Shown here: in pieces, positions 15,192-24,142 of the stretch
Position numbering within the stretch: position 1 is the first letter of the stretch
Layout: each line of letters opens with the position of its first letter
Assembly (NCBI RefSeq): GCF_000720255.1
Contig: NZ_JOJE01000016.1
Coordinates: 62,001-126,000 of the forward strand
Reading direction: 5' to 3'
Length of the DNA stretch: 64,000 bases
Origin: Streptomyces griseus subsp. griseus
GTDB taxonomy: Bacteria; Actinomycetota; Actinomycetes; Streptomycetales; Streptomycetaceae
Made by a program: the position numbers and the translations under genes
Notes under the pieces: model-generated
What the model saw: the letters and a program-made list of their open reading frames with translations, nothing else
Told to the model about the DNA's origin: nothing
Database searches by the model: none

Positions 15192-17293
15192 CATCGTCCG
15201 GTTAGACCCGTCAGTATCCGGTCCGGTGTCAGGGGGAGTTCGCGGAAGCGGACGCCGGTGGCGTGGTGGGCGGCGTTGCCGATCGCGGCCGCCGTGCCGA
15301 CGATGCCGATCTCGCCGATGCCCTTGCTGCCCATGGGGTTGAGGTGCGGGTCGTCCTCGTCGACCCAGTGGGCCTCGATGTCGGGGACGTCGGCGTGCGC
15401 GGGGACGTGGTACGACGCCAGGTCCGACTCCGTGAAGTCGCCGAACGCGGCGTCCACGGTGCTGCCCTCGGTGAGGGCCATGCCGAGGCCCATGACCATA
15501 CCGCCGACGAACTGGGAGCGGGCGGTACGGGCGTTGAGGATCCGCCCGGCGGCGTACACGCCCAGCAGGCGCCGTACCCGCGTCTCCCCGGTGACCGTGT
15601 CGACGGCGACCTCGGCGAAGTGCGCCCCGAACGCGTGCCGCGCGTAGGGACTGTCGGCGTCGGCCCGGCCGGCCGTGTCGGCCTCGGTGGCCAGGCCCTG
15701 GCCGGGCAGCGGGCCGGAGCGGTCGCCGAGGAGTGCCGCGAGCCGGGTGCACGCCTCGTGCACCGGCCAGCCCCAGGAGGCGGTGCCGGAGGAGCCGCCC
15801 GCCAGCGACGCCGCCGGCAGCTCCGTGCTGCCCACCTCGATGCGCACCCGCTCCAGCGGCACCTCCAGGACGTCGGCGGCGATCTGGGCGAGCACGGTAC
15901 GGGAACCCGTGCCGATGTCGGCCGCGTTGATCCGCACCAGGAAGGTCCCGTCGGGCAGTGCCCGGGCCGAGGCCTTCGAGGGCCACATCATGACGGGATA
16001 GGTGGCGGCCGCCACCCCGGTGCCGATCAGCAGGTCCCCCTCGGCCCAGGTGCGCGGGCGCGGATCGCGTCGGTCCCAGTCGAAGCGCCGGGCGCCCTCG
16101 CGCAGGCACTCGACGAGATGCCTGCTGCTGAACGGCTTGCCGCTGTCGGGTTCCGTCTCCGGTTCGTTGGCGACGCGCAGGTCGACCGGGTCCATGCCGA
16201 GCTCGGCGGCGAGTTCGTCCATCGCCGACTCCAGCGCGTACATGCCGGGTGCCTCGCCCGGGGCGCGCATCCAGGACGGGGTCGGCACATCGAGCGGGAC
16301 CACGCGGTGGGCCGTACGGCTGCTCGCGGCGGCGTACATGACCCGCGCCGGTGTCGCCGCCTGCTCCACGAACTCCTTGACGTGCGAGGTGTGGGTGGTG
16401 ACCTCGTGGAGGAGGGACGTGAGCCGGCCGTCCGGGGCGGCGCCGAGGCGCAGCCGGTGCAGGGTGGGGGCACGGTGCCCGACGACGGCCGGCAGAAAGC
16501 GACGGGGGAGGGCCACGGTGACGGGCCGTCCGGTCCGCAGCGCCGCCATCACGGCGAGCACGACGTCCGGGCGGGGTGTGCCCTTCGATCCGAAGCCACC
16601 GCCCACGTGCTCGGCGTGGACCGTGATCCGCTCCTCGTCCAGCTCGAACAGCTGGGCGAGTACGGCGCGGACCACGCCCGAGCCCTGGCTGGAGGTGTGG
16701 ACCGTCAGCCGGCCGTCCTCCCAGTGGGCTGTGGTCGTGTGCGGCTCCATGGGGTGGTTGTGCAGCGGGGGTACGCGGTAGCGCACGTCCACGCGGGTCT
16801 CGGAGGAGGCGAACGCGGCCTCGGGGTCGCCCTGTTCCCGTACCGCCGGATATCCGCCGTTGGCCTGCTCGGGCACGTACCCGGCCGGGTGTGTCTCGGT
16901 GAGGGTGACGTCGTGCTCCTCCGCCGCGTAGGCGACGTGCACGGCGGCCGCCCCGTCGCGGGCGGCCTCCAGGGACTCCGCCACGACCAGCGCGACGAAC
17001 CAACCCCGGTGCGGCACCCGGGCGTCCTGCAGGACGGCCAGCGTGGCGTCGTCGGACTCGGCGAGCCGTGGGGCGTCGTCGGGCGTCAGCACGGTCACGA
17101 CGCCTGGTAGGTCCAGTGCGGCCGCGGTGTCGATCCGCGTCACCCGTCCCCGTGCGACGGCCGCCGGGACCGGCCAGGCCTGGAGCCGGCCGGGCGAGGG
17201 ATGCTCGGCGGCGTAACGAGCGCTGCCCGTGACCTTCAGGCGCCCTTCCCGACGCTCGGCGGGAGCGCCCGGCGCGGTGGCGGGCTCGGGCAT
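15191..17293 (-). CDS. Xanthine dehydrogenase-family molybdopterin-binding subunit (PaoC/YagR-like)
   Basis: A 700-residue catalytic subunit of a molybdenum hydroxylase. Landmarks are GRLKVTGSARYAAE at the N-terminus, PMEPHTTTAHWEDGRLTVHTSSQG, HVGGGFGSKG (Mo-cofactor binding), SWMRAPGEAPGMYALESAMDELA, INAADIGTGSRTVLAQIAADVL, and the C-terminal MGSKGIGEIGIVGTAAAIGNA, whose Glu is the expected catalytic base. It is closest to the E. coli PaoC (YagR) type that oxidises aldehydes. It is the last gene of a three-gene operon with FAD and 2Fe-2S subunits (23-base gap). No cofactor-insertion chaperone is encoded beside it. Confidence 0.9.
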   Translation of the reverse strand: MPEPATAPGAPAERREGRLKVTGSARYAAEHPSPGRLQAWPVPAAVARGRVTRIDTAAALDLPGVVTVLTPDDAPRLAESDDATLAVLQDARVPHRGWFVALVVAESLEAARDGAAAVHVAYAAEEHDVTLTETHPAGYVPEQANGGYPAVREQGDPEAAFASSETRVDVRYRVPPLHNHPMEPHTTTAHWEDGRLTVHTSSQGSGVVRAVLAQLFELDEERITVHAEHVGGGFGSKGTPRPDVVLAVMAALRTGRPVTVALPRRFLPAVVGHRAPTLHRLRLGAAPDGRLTSLLHEVTTHTSHVKEFVEQAATPARVMYAAASSRTAHRVVPLDVPTPSWMRAPGEAPGMYALESAMDELAAELGMDPVDLRVANEPETEPDSGKPFSSRHLVECLREGARRFDWDRRDPRPRTWAEGDLLIGTGVAAATYPVMMWPSKASARALPDGTFLVRINAADIGTGSRTVLAQIAADVLEVPLERVRIEVGSTELPAASLAGGSSGTASWGWPVHEACTRLAALLGDRSGPLPGQGLATEADTAGRADADSPYARHAFGAHFAEVAVDTVTGETRVRRLLGVYAAGRILNARTARSQFVGGMVMGLGMALTEGSTVDAAFGDFTESDLASYHVPAHADVPDIEAHWVDEDDPHLNPMGSKGIGEIGIVGTAAAIGNAAHHATGVRFRELPLTPDRILTGLTGR

Positions 17294-17316
17294 GGAGTCC
17301 TCCTCGGGATGCCGGT

Positions 17317-18309
17317 TCAGGCCCTGGCGGATGCCGTGAGGCGGGCCAGGACGTCGAGGGCGAGACCGCGGGCCAGCGGCACCTTGTAGGCGTTGTCCCG
17401 CAGGGGCCGCGCGGCGGTCAGTTCCAGGTCGACGGCGTGCTCGAAGGCCGCCACGGTGGGCGCCGCGCCCAGCAGCGCCTCCTCGGCACGCCGCGCCCGC
17501 CAGGGCCGGTGGGCCACCCCGCCGAAGGCGAGTCCGGCGTACGCGACCACCCCGTCCGTCACCTCCACCACCGCCGCGACGGACGCGAGGGCGAAGGCGT
17601 ACGACGCCCGGTCACGGGCCTTGCGGTAGGCGGACGGCAGCCCCGCAGGGCGGGCCGGCAGCACCACGGCCGTGATCAGCTCGCCGGGTTCGATCTCGGT
17701 GTCCCGCTCCGGATGGTCGCCCGGCAGCCGGTGGAACCCGGCCGCGGGCACGCTCCGAGTGCCCTCGGGGCCGTGGAGCTCCACCCGCGCGTCGAGGGCG
17801 GCCAGCGCGACGGCCATGTCGGAAGGGTGCGTGGCGACGCAGTGGTCCGAGTGCCCGAGCACGGCGTGGTCCCGGTGGACGCCCTCCAGCGCACCGCAAC
17901 CGCTGCCCGGCTCACGCTTGTTGCACGGCTTGGACAGGTCCTGGAAGTAGGGGCAGCGGGTGCGCTGCAGCAGGTTGCCGCCGGTGGTGGCCGCGTTGCG
18001 CAACTGCCCCGAGGCGCCCGCGAGCAGCGCCTGGGACAGCGCCGGGTAGCGGTCGCGGACGAGGGGGTGTGCCGCGAGGTCGCTGTTGCGGACGGTCGCC
18101 CCGACGCGCACGGACCCGTCGGGCAGCTCCTCCACCGCGTCCAGCGGCAGGCGGCTGACGTCGATGAGGGCCGCGGGCCGCTCCACCCCGAGCTTCATCA
18201 GGTCGACGAGGTTGGTGCCGCCGCCGAGATAGCGTGCGCCCGGGCGGGATGCGTAGGCGTCGGTGGCCTCCTCGACGCTTCCGGGCCGTACGTAGGCGAA
18301 GGGTTTCAC
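17317..18309 (-). CDS. Molybdenum hydroxylase FAD-binding subunit (PaoB/YagS-like)
   Basis: A 330-residue FAD subunit. ARYLGGGTNLVDLMKLGVERPAALIDVSRL is the FAD-binding start, and ASGQLRNAATTGGNLLQRTRCPYFQ the second FAD motif. The insert TRCPYFQDLSKPCNKREP, together with GSGCGALEG, supplies extra cysteines as in PaoB, where they bind a 4Fe-4S cluster. It starts at a GTG whose GTGA overlaps the stop of the 2Fe-2S gene, so the two are translationally coupled. Electrons would pass from the Mo centre through Fe-S clusters to this FAD. Confidence 0.9.
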   Translation of the reverse strand: MKPFAYVRPGSVEEATDAYASRPGARYLGGGTNLVDLMKLGVERPAALIDVSRLPLDAVEELPDGSVRVGATVRNSDLAAHPLVRDRYPALSQALLAGASGQLRNAATTGGNLLQRTRCPYFQDLSKPCNKREPGSGCGALEGVHRDHAVLGHSDHCVATHPSDMAVALAALDARVELHGPEGTRSVPAAGFHRLPGDHPERDTEIEPGELITAVVLPARPAGLPSAYRKARDRASYAFALASVAAVVEVTDGVVAYAGLAFGGVAHRPWRARRAEEALLGAAPTVAAFEHAVDLELTAARPLRDNAYKVPLARGLALDVLARLTASARA

Positions 18310-18842
18310 CGGATCACGTCCTCCACCGCCTCGACGATGCGCGGATAGGCGCCGCAGCGGCACAGGTTGCCGCTGAGCCGCTCCCGGATCTCGTCCCGGT
18401 CCAGCGGCACGGGCCGGCCGGACGGCAGGGCGGGATCGGTGACGTGCGAGGGGTGGCCCGCCTCGGCCTCGGCGACCGCGCCGAGCGCGGAGCAGATCTG
18501 GCCCGGGGTGCAGTACCCGCACTGGAAGCCGTCCCGTTCGAGGAACGCCCGCTGGAGCGGATGCGGCTCCTCGCCGTCGCCGGCGAGCCCCTCGACCGTC
18601 GTGATGTCGCAGCCGTCCAGACAGACGGCGAGGAGCAGACAGCTGTTGACGCGCCGCCCGTCCACCAGGACCGTACAGGCGCCGCACTGCCCGTGGTCGC
18701 AGCCCTTCTTGGCGCCCGGCAGGTCGAGGTCGTCGCGCAGGACGTCCAGCAGGACGCGCCGGTGGTCGACGGTCAGCGTGCGCGGTTTGCCGTTGACGCG
18801 CAGCGTGACGTCGGAGTGGTGGCCGTGGCTGTGGCTGCCCAT
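18306..18842 (-). CDS. Molybdenum hydroxylase 2Fe-2S subunit (PaoA/YagT-like)
   Basis: A 178-residue protein with two 2Fe-2S sites. The plant-type cluster motif is KGCDHGQCGACTVLVDGRRVNSC; the second is GFQCGYCTPGQI with GNLCRCGAYPRIVEA. Unlike E. coli PaoA there is no Tat signal, only a His-rich start (GSHSHGHH), so the enzyme should be cytoplasmic. The start was placed at ATG 18842, after GGAAGG; the in-frame extension to 18896 is arginine-rich and unsupported. It is the first gene of the operon. Confidence 0.9.
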   Translation of the reverse strand: MGSHSHGHHSDVTLRVNGKPRTLTVDHRRVLLDVLRDDLDLPGAKKGCDHGQCGACTVLVDGRRVNSCLLLAVCLDGCDITTVEGLAGDGEEPHPLQRAFLERDGFQCGYCTPGQICSALGAVAEAEAGHPSHVTDPALPSGRPVPLDRDEIRERLSGNLCRCGAYPRIVEAVEDVIR

Positions 18843-18949
18843 GCGGGACGACCTTCCGGGACGGGCGGAGCAGTACCGTGCGGACCGCGTATCCACGCAG
18901 CGCCACCTGACACCCGTTCCGGCGCACCAGAGTCCTTAAGCTGGCCGAC

Positions 18950-19636
18950 ATGCCCGAAACCCCGAACGTTCCGTCGGATCAGGCTCAGGCACTGCGCGCC
19001 GCCTACGAGGCGCTGGCGGAGATCGTCGACCCGCTCGGCGACGAGGAGTCCTGGCAGCCCACCGGATGTACGGGCTGGGCGGTGCGCGATCTCGTCTTCC
19101 ACCTCGTCGCGGACGCCCAGCGCGCGCTGGTGGCACTGCACACGCCGGCCGCCGGGCCGCCCGACCGGGATGCCGTGAGCTACTGGCAGGACTGGCGGCC
19201 CGACCCCGTGGGCGCCGCGAACGGCCGCCGCTACAACCGGGTCGCGGCGAGCATGTTCCTCGACTTCGGCCAACTGAGCGGTCTGTACCTGGAGACCGCG
19301 GCGGCCACCGTCCACGCCGCAGCGGGGGCTCGCCCGGACGCCCTCGTCGCCACCCAGGGCCACGTCCTGACCGCCGGCGATCTGATCAGCACGCTCACCG
19401 TCGAGGCCGCCGTCCACCACCTCGACCTGGTCATCGGCCTGCCCACCGTGTCGGGCCCGCCGCCGGCCGCCCTGGCGGTGGTACGGGCCACCCTGGACGG
19501 CCTGCTCGGCCGCCCGGTACCCGTCAACTGGAGCGACGAGCACTACGCCCGCGCCGGCACGGGCCGCCTGCCGCTGACGGACCGGGAACGCGGGTCTCTG
19601 GGGGCGGACGCCGACCGTTTCCCGCTGTTCTGCTGA
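18950..19636 (+). CDS. Mycothiol-dependent maleylpyruvate isomerase-like (MDMPI/DinB) protein
   Basis: A 228-residue protein of the TIGR03083/MDMPI_N group of the DinB-like fold. The helix LRAAYEALAEIVDPLGDEESW with TGCTGWAVRDLVFHLVADAQ carries the first metal-binding His, and VEAAVHHLDLVIGLP the others. Members use mycothiol or a metal site; most have no known substrate. It is divergent from the molybdenum hydroxylase operon (107 bases between starts) and convergent with the next gene, with four bases between stops. Confidence 0.8.
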   Translation: MPETPNVPSDQAQALRAAYEALAEIVDPLGDEESWQPTGCTGWAVRDLVFHLVADAQRALVALHTPAAGPPDRDAVSYWQDWRPDPVGAANGRRYNRVAASMFLDFGQLSGLYLETAAATVHAAAGARPDALVATQGHVLTAGDLISTLTVEAAVHHLDLVIGLPTVSGPPPAALAVVRATLDGLLGRPVPVNWSDEHYARAGTGRLPLTDRERGSLGADADRFPLFC

Positions 19637-19640
19637 GGCT

Positions 19641-20786
19641 CTAGCTCTCGGGTGTCTCCTTGGCCTCGCCGGTTCCGCTCGGGGAGGGGGCGGGGCGCCA
19701 CTTGAGGCGTTCGAAGGTGCGGGTCAGTTGCTGGAGCGGGGAGGCGGCGGGCTTGCCGTCCGGCGTCGGCGGTGGTGAGTCGGCGGCGCCGCCGGACTCG
19801 CGGTAGGCGGCGAGCGCCTCGTTGGCCCGTTCCGCGGCCTCCCGGTAGAGGTCGCGGGACCGCGTCATGGCCTCCAGCGCCTCCGCGTACATGGCGACCA
19901 GCCTGCGCTCGCGGGCGAGTTCCTCCTCCAGCGTCAGCAGCCGCCAGTCCTCGCGGAGCGTGGCCAGCGCGTCCTGCGCGCCGTCCGGGAGCGGCTTCGG
20001 CAGCCCGGCGAAGCGGCGCACCGCGTCCACCAGCGCGGTCGGCTCCGAGCCGTCCAGGAAGACGGTCCGTACGGTGAGATCGCCGCCGTCGGAGTCGGGC
20101 GGGGCCGGGGTGCCCGGCAGGACGGCCGCGCCGCCGCGCGGCACCTCCACACCGGAATCCCGCAGGGCGTAGTTCACGGCGCGCAGCTGGTGCGGGGAGG
20201 CACGGTGCTCCACCACGCGGTGGCGCAGCCCCGGCGGCAGGAACGGGGTCAGTGTCCGGCGGCCCACCGCGTCGGGTGTCATCGCCTCGTGGACGACGAC
20301 GTCGATGTTCCAGCCGTCGCGCTGTGCGGCGCGCAACACGCGCCGCATGTCCTGTTCATCGGTGGGCAGGGGGTTGACGTCCGCGAGGCGCAGCCCGGTG
20401 ACGGTCTCCCGACCGGGCGCGGCGTCCTGCCCCTCGGGCCAGAACATGGTGTGGGGAGAGGGCCACTGCTGGTCCCACGGCCGCTCCGCCTCCGCCACCA
20501 GCGTCCACTCCCGGCCGGTGTCCGGGCCGGTGTCCGGAGCGTCCATGAGCGTCAGCCGGGCGCGTACTGTCACGGTGTCGGCGACCAGCCAGCGCGCCTC
20601 GAAGACGCTTCGGCCCCCGGGGCTCTCCTCGTCGGGCAGTTCCTGGCAGTCCTGGAGGACCTGGTCGTCCTTGAGCCGCCGCAGGTGCGGTCTGACGAGG
20701 TCCTCCGCGGCGGAATCGGTGTGGCGGCCGCGAGCCAGCCACACCGTGGAGGGGATCGAAGGGCGGGCGCTGGGGGACGTTGACAT
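19641..20786 (-). CDS. Hypothetical protein with C-terminal coiled coil
   Basis: A 381-residue soluble protein I cannot assign to a family. The N-terminal two-thirds looks like mixed alpha/beta sequence with several charged strands (TVTVRARLTLMDAP, LTVRTVFLDGSEP). Residues about 290-345 (LATLREDWRLLTLEEELARERRLVAMYAEALEAM) are strongly helical and likely to form a coiled coil. A proline- and serine-rich tail follows. The ATG start (MSTSPSARPS) has only a weak GGA site. Upstream, 20787-21067 shows no convincing gene. Confidence 0.65.
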   Translation of the reverse strand: MSTSPSARPSIPSTVWLARGRHTDSAAEDLVRPHLRRLKDDQVLQDCQELPDEESPGGRSVFEARWLVADTVTVRARLTLMDAPDTGPDTGREWTLVAEAERPWDQQWPSPHTMFWPEGQDAAPGRETVTGLRLADVNPLPTDEQDMRRVLRAAQRDGWNIDVVVHEAMTPDAVGRRTLTPFLPPGLRHRVVEHRASPHQLRAVNYALRDSGVEVPRGGAAVLPGTPAPPDSDGGDLTVRTVFLDGSEPTALVDAVRRFAGLPKPLPDGAQDALATLREDWRLLTLEEELARERRLVAMYAEALEAMTRSRDLYREAAERANEALAAYRESGGAADSPPPTPDGKPAASPLQQLTRTFERLKWRPAPSPSGTGEAKETPES

Positions 20787-21067
20787 GAGTCCATCTGTGG
20801 GGTGGGAACAGCGTGCGGGTCCCAGTATCGTCACGGCCGCCCCGGCGCGATCAAGTGGGGGGTGTGACCGCCACCGCGCACTCGGGGCGTGCGGCGCGCG
20901 TGCGGGGAGCGCGCGGCTCGCACGAGCCGACCACCGTTCACCCGTGTCACGGATCCGGTCCGGCCCGCACAATCGGCTGCGCGGACAGGGTCCGTCCACC
21001 ATCCGCATCGGGACGGGCCCTGTCCGTCACTCCGCCTTGCCCTCATTCATTTGCCTTGCCTTGTTGA

Positions 21068-21088
21068 ATATATCGGCAGCCGATATAT
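21068..21088. promoter_or_regulatory. Perfect 21-bp palindrome, probable PadR operator
   Basis: ATATATCGGC-A-GCCGATATAT: ten-base arms, no mismatch, nine bases before the padR-type start codon. ATAT-ended dyads are typical of PadR-family sites. Its position would block the promoter and the ribosome site, so the gene pair is very likely autoregulated. There is little space for a leader, so the mRNA may be nearly leaderless. Confidence 0.75.
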
Positions 21089-21097
21089 CCTGGTCGT

Positions 21098-21493
21098 ATG
21101 GCACCGAGGAACATGACACAGGCGGCGTTCTTCGTTCTGACCGCGCTGGCCGACCAGCCCCGGCATGGTTACGGCATCCTGCGCGAGGTCGAGGAACTGT
21201 CCGACGGGGCAGTGCAACTGCGGGTCGGGACGCTGTACGGAGTGCTCGACCGGCTCACGGCGGACGAACTGATCGTGCTGGACCGAGAAGAGGTGCAGCA
21301 GGGCCGGCTCAGGCGCTACTACCGCCTCACGGAGGAGGGCACAGAGGCGCTCGCCGCCGAGGCGGAGCGGATGGCGGCCGGCGCCGGCGCGGCCAAGCGG
21401 CGGATCGCCGAGGGCCGTCGGGCCTCCGAGGGCAACCGGCCGGCCGGCACCGTACCGCCCACCGCGCCCGGACTCGCCGGAGGTCTCGCATGA
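21098..21493 (+). CDS. PadR-family transcriptional regulator
   Basis: A 131-residue PadR repressor. The winged helix reads AAFFVLTALADQPRHGYGILREVEELSDGAVQLRVGTLYGVLDRLTADELI, then GRLRRYYRLTEEGTEALAAEAERM. The C-terminal helix is followed by an Ala/Pro-rich tail. Its stop overlaps the ATG of the membrane protein gene (ATGA), so the two are co-translated. The perfect palindrome immediately upstream marks autoregulation. Confidence 0.92.
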   Translation: MAPRNMTQAAFFVLTALADQPRHGYGILREVEELSDGAVQLRVGTLYGVLDRLTADELIVLDREEVQQGRLRRYYRLTEEGTEALAAEAERMAAGAGAAKRRIAEGRRASEGNRPAGTVPPTAPGLAGGLA

Positions 21494-22506
21494 CCACCCT
21501 GCTGGAGGCCCGCTACCGCGCCGTGCTGCGGCTGCTGCCCCCCTACTACCGGCGGGCGCGCGAGGACGAGATGGTCGAGACGTACCTGTGGGACCTCGAC
21601 CGGGACACCCAGGACCAGAGCCGGCCCACGTGGGGGGAGGTGGCCGGCGTGGTCGCCCTCGCGGTGCGCAGCAGGGTGGGCGCGCCCGGCGCGCCCCATC
21701 CGTACGCTCTGCTCGGGTCGGCGGCCCGTCACTTCGCTTTGTTCGCCGTGCTGTTGCAGGCGGCCGCCGCGCTGGTCGACCGCGTCCTGGCGCTGACCTG
21801 GTCGTCGACGCGCGGGGCGGCGGAATGGCGGCTGTTCGTCTCGGGATTCACCGGGCACGGGCCGTCGTCCGGCGCCGTCGAGGTCGCCCAGTGGACGCTG
21901 CCCCTGCTGTGGACGGTCGCCTACTTCGCGCTGCTGCGTGACCGTCGGCGGCCGGCACGTGTCGCGTCCTGCTTGGCCGCGCTGCCCACCCTCTGGCCGC
22001 TCCTCGGCCCCCTCGTCTCCGACTCGCTCCCGCCGGAGCCCGCCTTCGCCACCGCCTCGGCGCTGCTGGCCTGGCTGTCGGTGCTCGCCCTGTCCGTGGC
22101 CCACCACCGTGACGCGCCCCCGGCGTCCCTTCCCGCCGGCACGCCCGGGCTGGTCCTGCTGGCCTGCTGCGTGGTGATGGGCGCGTCGGTCGTCCTGCTG
22201 CCCGACGGGGTCGACTCCGCGTGGGCGCCCGTCACCTGCTTCCTCGTAGGCGCCCTCGCCTGGCTGATGTGGCCCGCGCGACGTGCCTCCGGCCCTGAGG
22301 CGGGACACGCGGGCGGTGCCCTCGCCCTGGCCGCCCTCGGCCTGCTGCTCCTCGCGCTGCGTGTCTGCGCCGTGTACCCGTGGCGCGACGCCGGACTCCC
22401 CGCGGTGTTCCTCGGTGGAGCCGTGGGCCAGGCCGCCGTACTGACCCTGCTGACCGCGACGCTGTGTGTGCTGGGCGGCCGTGAACTCACCCGGCGGGAC
22501 ACCTGA
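21490..22506 (+). CDS. Polytopic membrane protein coupled to PadR
   Basis: A 338-residue protein. The N-terminal 55 residues are cytoplasmic (RYRAVLRLLPPYYRRAREDEMVETYLWDLDRD), matching the short domain often found on membrane proteins beside PadR regulators. About seven or eight hydrophobic segments follow (for example HFALFAVLLQAAAALVDRVL, VARVASCLAALPTLWPLLGPL and GLVLLACCVVMGASVVLLP). No transport motif is visible. PadR pairs of this kind often respond to membrane or drug stress; that role is inferred. Confidence 0.8.
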   Translation: MTTLLEARYRAVLRLLPPYYRRAREDEMVETYLWDLDRDTQDQSRPTWGEVAGVVALAVRSRVGAPGAPHPYALLGSAARHFALFAVLLQAAAALVDRVLALTWSSTRGAAEWRLFVSGFTGHGPSSGAVEVAQWTLPLLWTVAYFALLRDRRRPARVASCLAALPTLWPLLGPLVSDSLPPEPAFATASALLAWLSVLALSVAHHRDAPPASLPAGTPGLVLLACCVVMGASVVLLPDGVDSAWAPVTCFLVGALAWLMWPARRASGPEAGHAGGALALAALGLLLLALRVCAVYPWRDAGLPAVFLGGAVGQAAVLTLLTATLCVLGGRELTRRDT

Positions 22507-22580
22507 GATGACGAGCGGTCGGTGTCGACCGGCGCCGCACGGAGGGCGCGGTCGGCGCGGTCCGCCGCCCTGGACATGAC

Positions 22581-22615
22581 GGGGCCCGGAAAGCATGGTC
22601 GGCTTTCCGGGCCCC
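22581..22615. terminator. Bidirectional rho-independent-type hairpin
   Basis: A perfect 14-base stem (GGGGCCCGGAAAGC paired with GCTTTCCGGGCCCC) around a 7-base loop, between the convergent membrane protein and ferredoxin reductase genes. There is no T-run, as is common in Streptomyces. Confidence 0.85.
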
Positions 22616-22671
22616 GGTCGATGCGGGTGCGGCGCGGGAGCGGCAGTGCCGTGCCCCCGCCGCGAAGTCCC

Positions 22672-24036
22672 CTACGCCCCGCTCGCCTTGAGCATGTCCT
22701 CGCGTTCGACGATCTTGACGCGCTCGCGGCCCTGGGGTTCGCCGAGGGCCTTCTCGGCGGCGTCGAGCTTGTACCAGCCCTCCCAGGTGGTGAAGCGGAT
22801 GTCGCGTTCGGTGAGGAACGCGTCCACGGCCTCGGGGGCAGGGGAGGCGGGCGTCTGGAGACGGCCGTTCGCGTGGTCGTCCAGGAGGTTGGCCACCGTC
22901 TCGTTGGCGTCGCCCTTGGTGTGGCCGATGAGGCCGACCGGGCCGCGCCGGATCCAGCCGGTGACGTAGGTGGACTGCAGGTGCTCGCCGGTCTCCTGAA
23001 GGACGCGGCCGCCCTCGTCCGGGACCGTGCCGGTCTCGATGTCCCAGGGCAGCTTGGGCAGTTTGTCGGAGAGGTAGCCGACCGCCCGGTAGACCGCGGT
23101 GACGTCCCAGTCCTTGAACTCGCCGGTGCCCTTGACGTTGCCGGTGCCGTCGAGGGCGGTGCGCTCGGTGCGCAGGCCGACGACCTTGCCGTCCTCGCCG
23201 AGGATCTCGGTGGGCGACTCGAAGAAGTGCAGGAACAGCTTGTGCGGCCGGTCGCCGGCGTCGCGGATCGCCCAGTTCTCCAGGGTCTTGGCGACCATGT
23301 CGGCCTGCTTGTTGCCGCGTCGGGTCGCGATCGAGCCCTCGTCGTAGTCGATGTCCTCGGGGTCGACGATGACCTCGATGTTGGGGGAGTGGTCCAGCTC
23401 CCGCAGCTCCATCGGGCTGAACTTGGCCTGCGCCGGGCCGCGTCGGCCGAAGACGTGGACCTCCAGCGCCTTGTTGGCCTTCAGGCCGTCGTAGACGTTC
23501 GCCGGGATCTCCGTCGGCAGCAGCTCGTCGGCCGTCTTGGCCAGCACGCGCGCCACGTCGAGGGCCACGTTGCCGACACCCAGCACGGCGACCTTCTCGG
23601 CCTCCAGCGGCCAGGTGCGCGGCACGTCCGGATGGCCGTCGTACCAGGAGACGAAGTCGGCGGCGCCGTAGGAGCCGTCGAGCTCGATGCCGGGTATGCG
23701 CAGCTCACGGTCGGCGGTGGCGCCGGTGGAGAAGATGACCGCGTCGTAGAAGGCGCGCAGGTCGTCCAGACTGATGTCGGTCGGGTAGTCGACGTTGCCG
23801 AACAGGCGGATCTGCGGCTTGTCGAGGACCTGGTGCAGCGCCGTGATGATGCCCTTGATCCGGGGGTGGTCGGGGGCGACGCCATAACGGATCAGGCCGA
23901 ACGGGGCGGGCATGCGCTCGAAGAGGTCGATGGAGACACCGGGGTCGGCGGCCGCCTCGGACTTGAGCAGCGCGTCGGCGGCGTAGATCCCGGCGGGGCC
24001 GGCTCCGACGATGGCTACCCGCAGAGGGCGCGACAT
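22672..24036 (-). CDS. fprA: Ferredoxin/adrenodoxin-type NADP+ reductase (FprA-like)
   Basis: A 454-residue flavoprotein of the adrenodoxin reductase family. VAIVGAGPAGIYAADALL binds FAD; APFGLIRYGVAPDHPRIKGI is the family signature; VAVLGVGNVALDVARVLAK binds NADP, and HVFGRRGPAQAKFSPMELREL follows. The C-terminal GWIRRGPVGLIGHTKGDANETVANLL closes the FAD site. It transfers electrons between NADPH and ferredoxins, which feed P450s or other enzymes. A candidate iron box lies 48-66 bases upstream, in line with iron regulation of related reductases. Confidence 0.92.
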   Translation of the reverse strand: MSRPLRVAIVGAGPAGIYAADALLKSEAAADPGVSIDLFERMPAPFGLIRYGVAPDHPRIKGIITALHQVLDKPQIRLFGNVDYPTDISLDDLRAFYDAVIFSTGATADRELRIPGIELDGSYGAADFVSWYDGHPDVPRTWPLEAEKVAVLGVGNVALDVARVLAKTADELLPTEIPANVYDGLKANKALEVHVFGRRGPAQAKFSPMELRELDHSPNIEVIVDPEDIDYDEGSIATRRGNKQADMVAKTLENWAIRDAGDRPHKLFLHFFESPTEILGEDGKVVGLRTERTALDGTGNVKGTGEFKDWDVTAVYRAVGYLSDKLPKLPWDIETGTVPDEGGRVLQETGEHLQSTYVTGWIRRGPVGLIGHTKGDANETVANLLDDHANGRLQTPASPAPEAVDAFLTERDIRFTTWEGWYKLDAAEKALGEPQGRERVKIVEREDMLKASGA

Positions 24037-24083
24037 GTTCAGGTTCCCTTCGAGCGATGAACAGGACGACTCGTCGGGAAGCC

Positions 24084-24102
24084 TAAATTAAGGCAAGCCT
24101 AA
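24084..24102 (-). promoter_or_regulatory. Possible iron box (DmdR/IdeR-type) upstream of the reductase
   Basis: The 19-mer ending AAGGCAAGCCTAA matches the iron-box consensus TTAGGTTAGGCTCACCTAA at 12 of 19 positions when aligned by eye. The inner part AGGCAAGCCT is a near dyad. It lies in the AT-rich promoter region of the reductase gene. The fit is modest, so this is only a candidate. Confidence 0.4.
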
Positions 24103-24142
24103 GTCGGTACGCGGGTCCGACCTATGGACTCATAAGGCGCTT

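Noticed and set aside
20787..21067. Possible small gene between the coiled-coil protein and PadR genes
   Set aside because: Short frames there have no ribosome site and no plausible protein pattern; the region is best seen as a promoter region.
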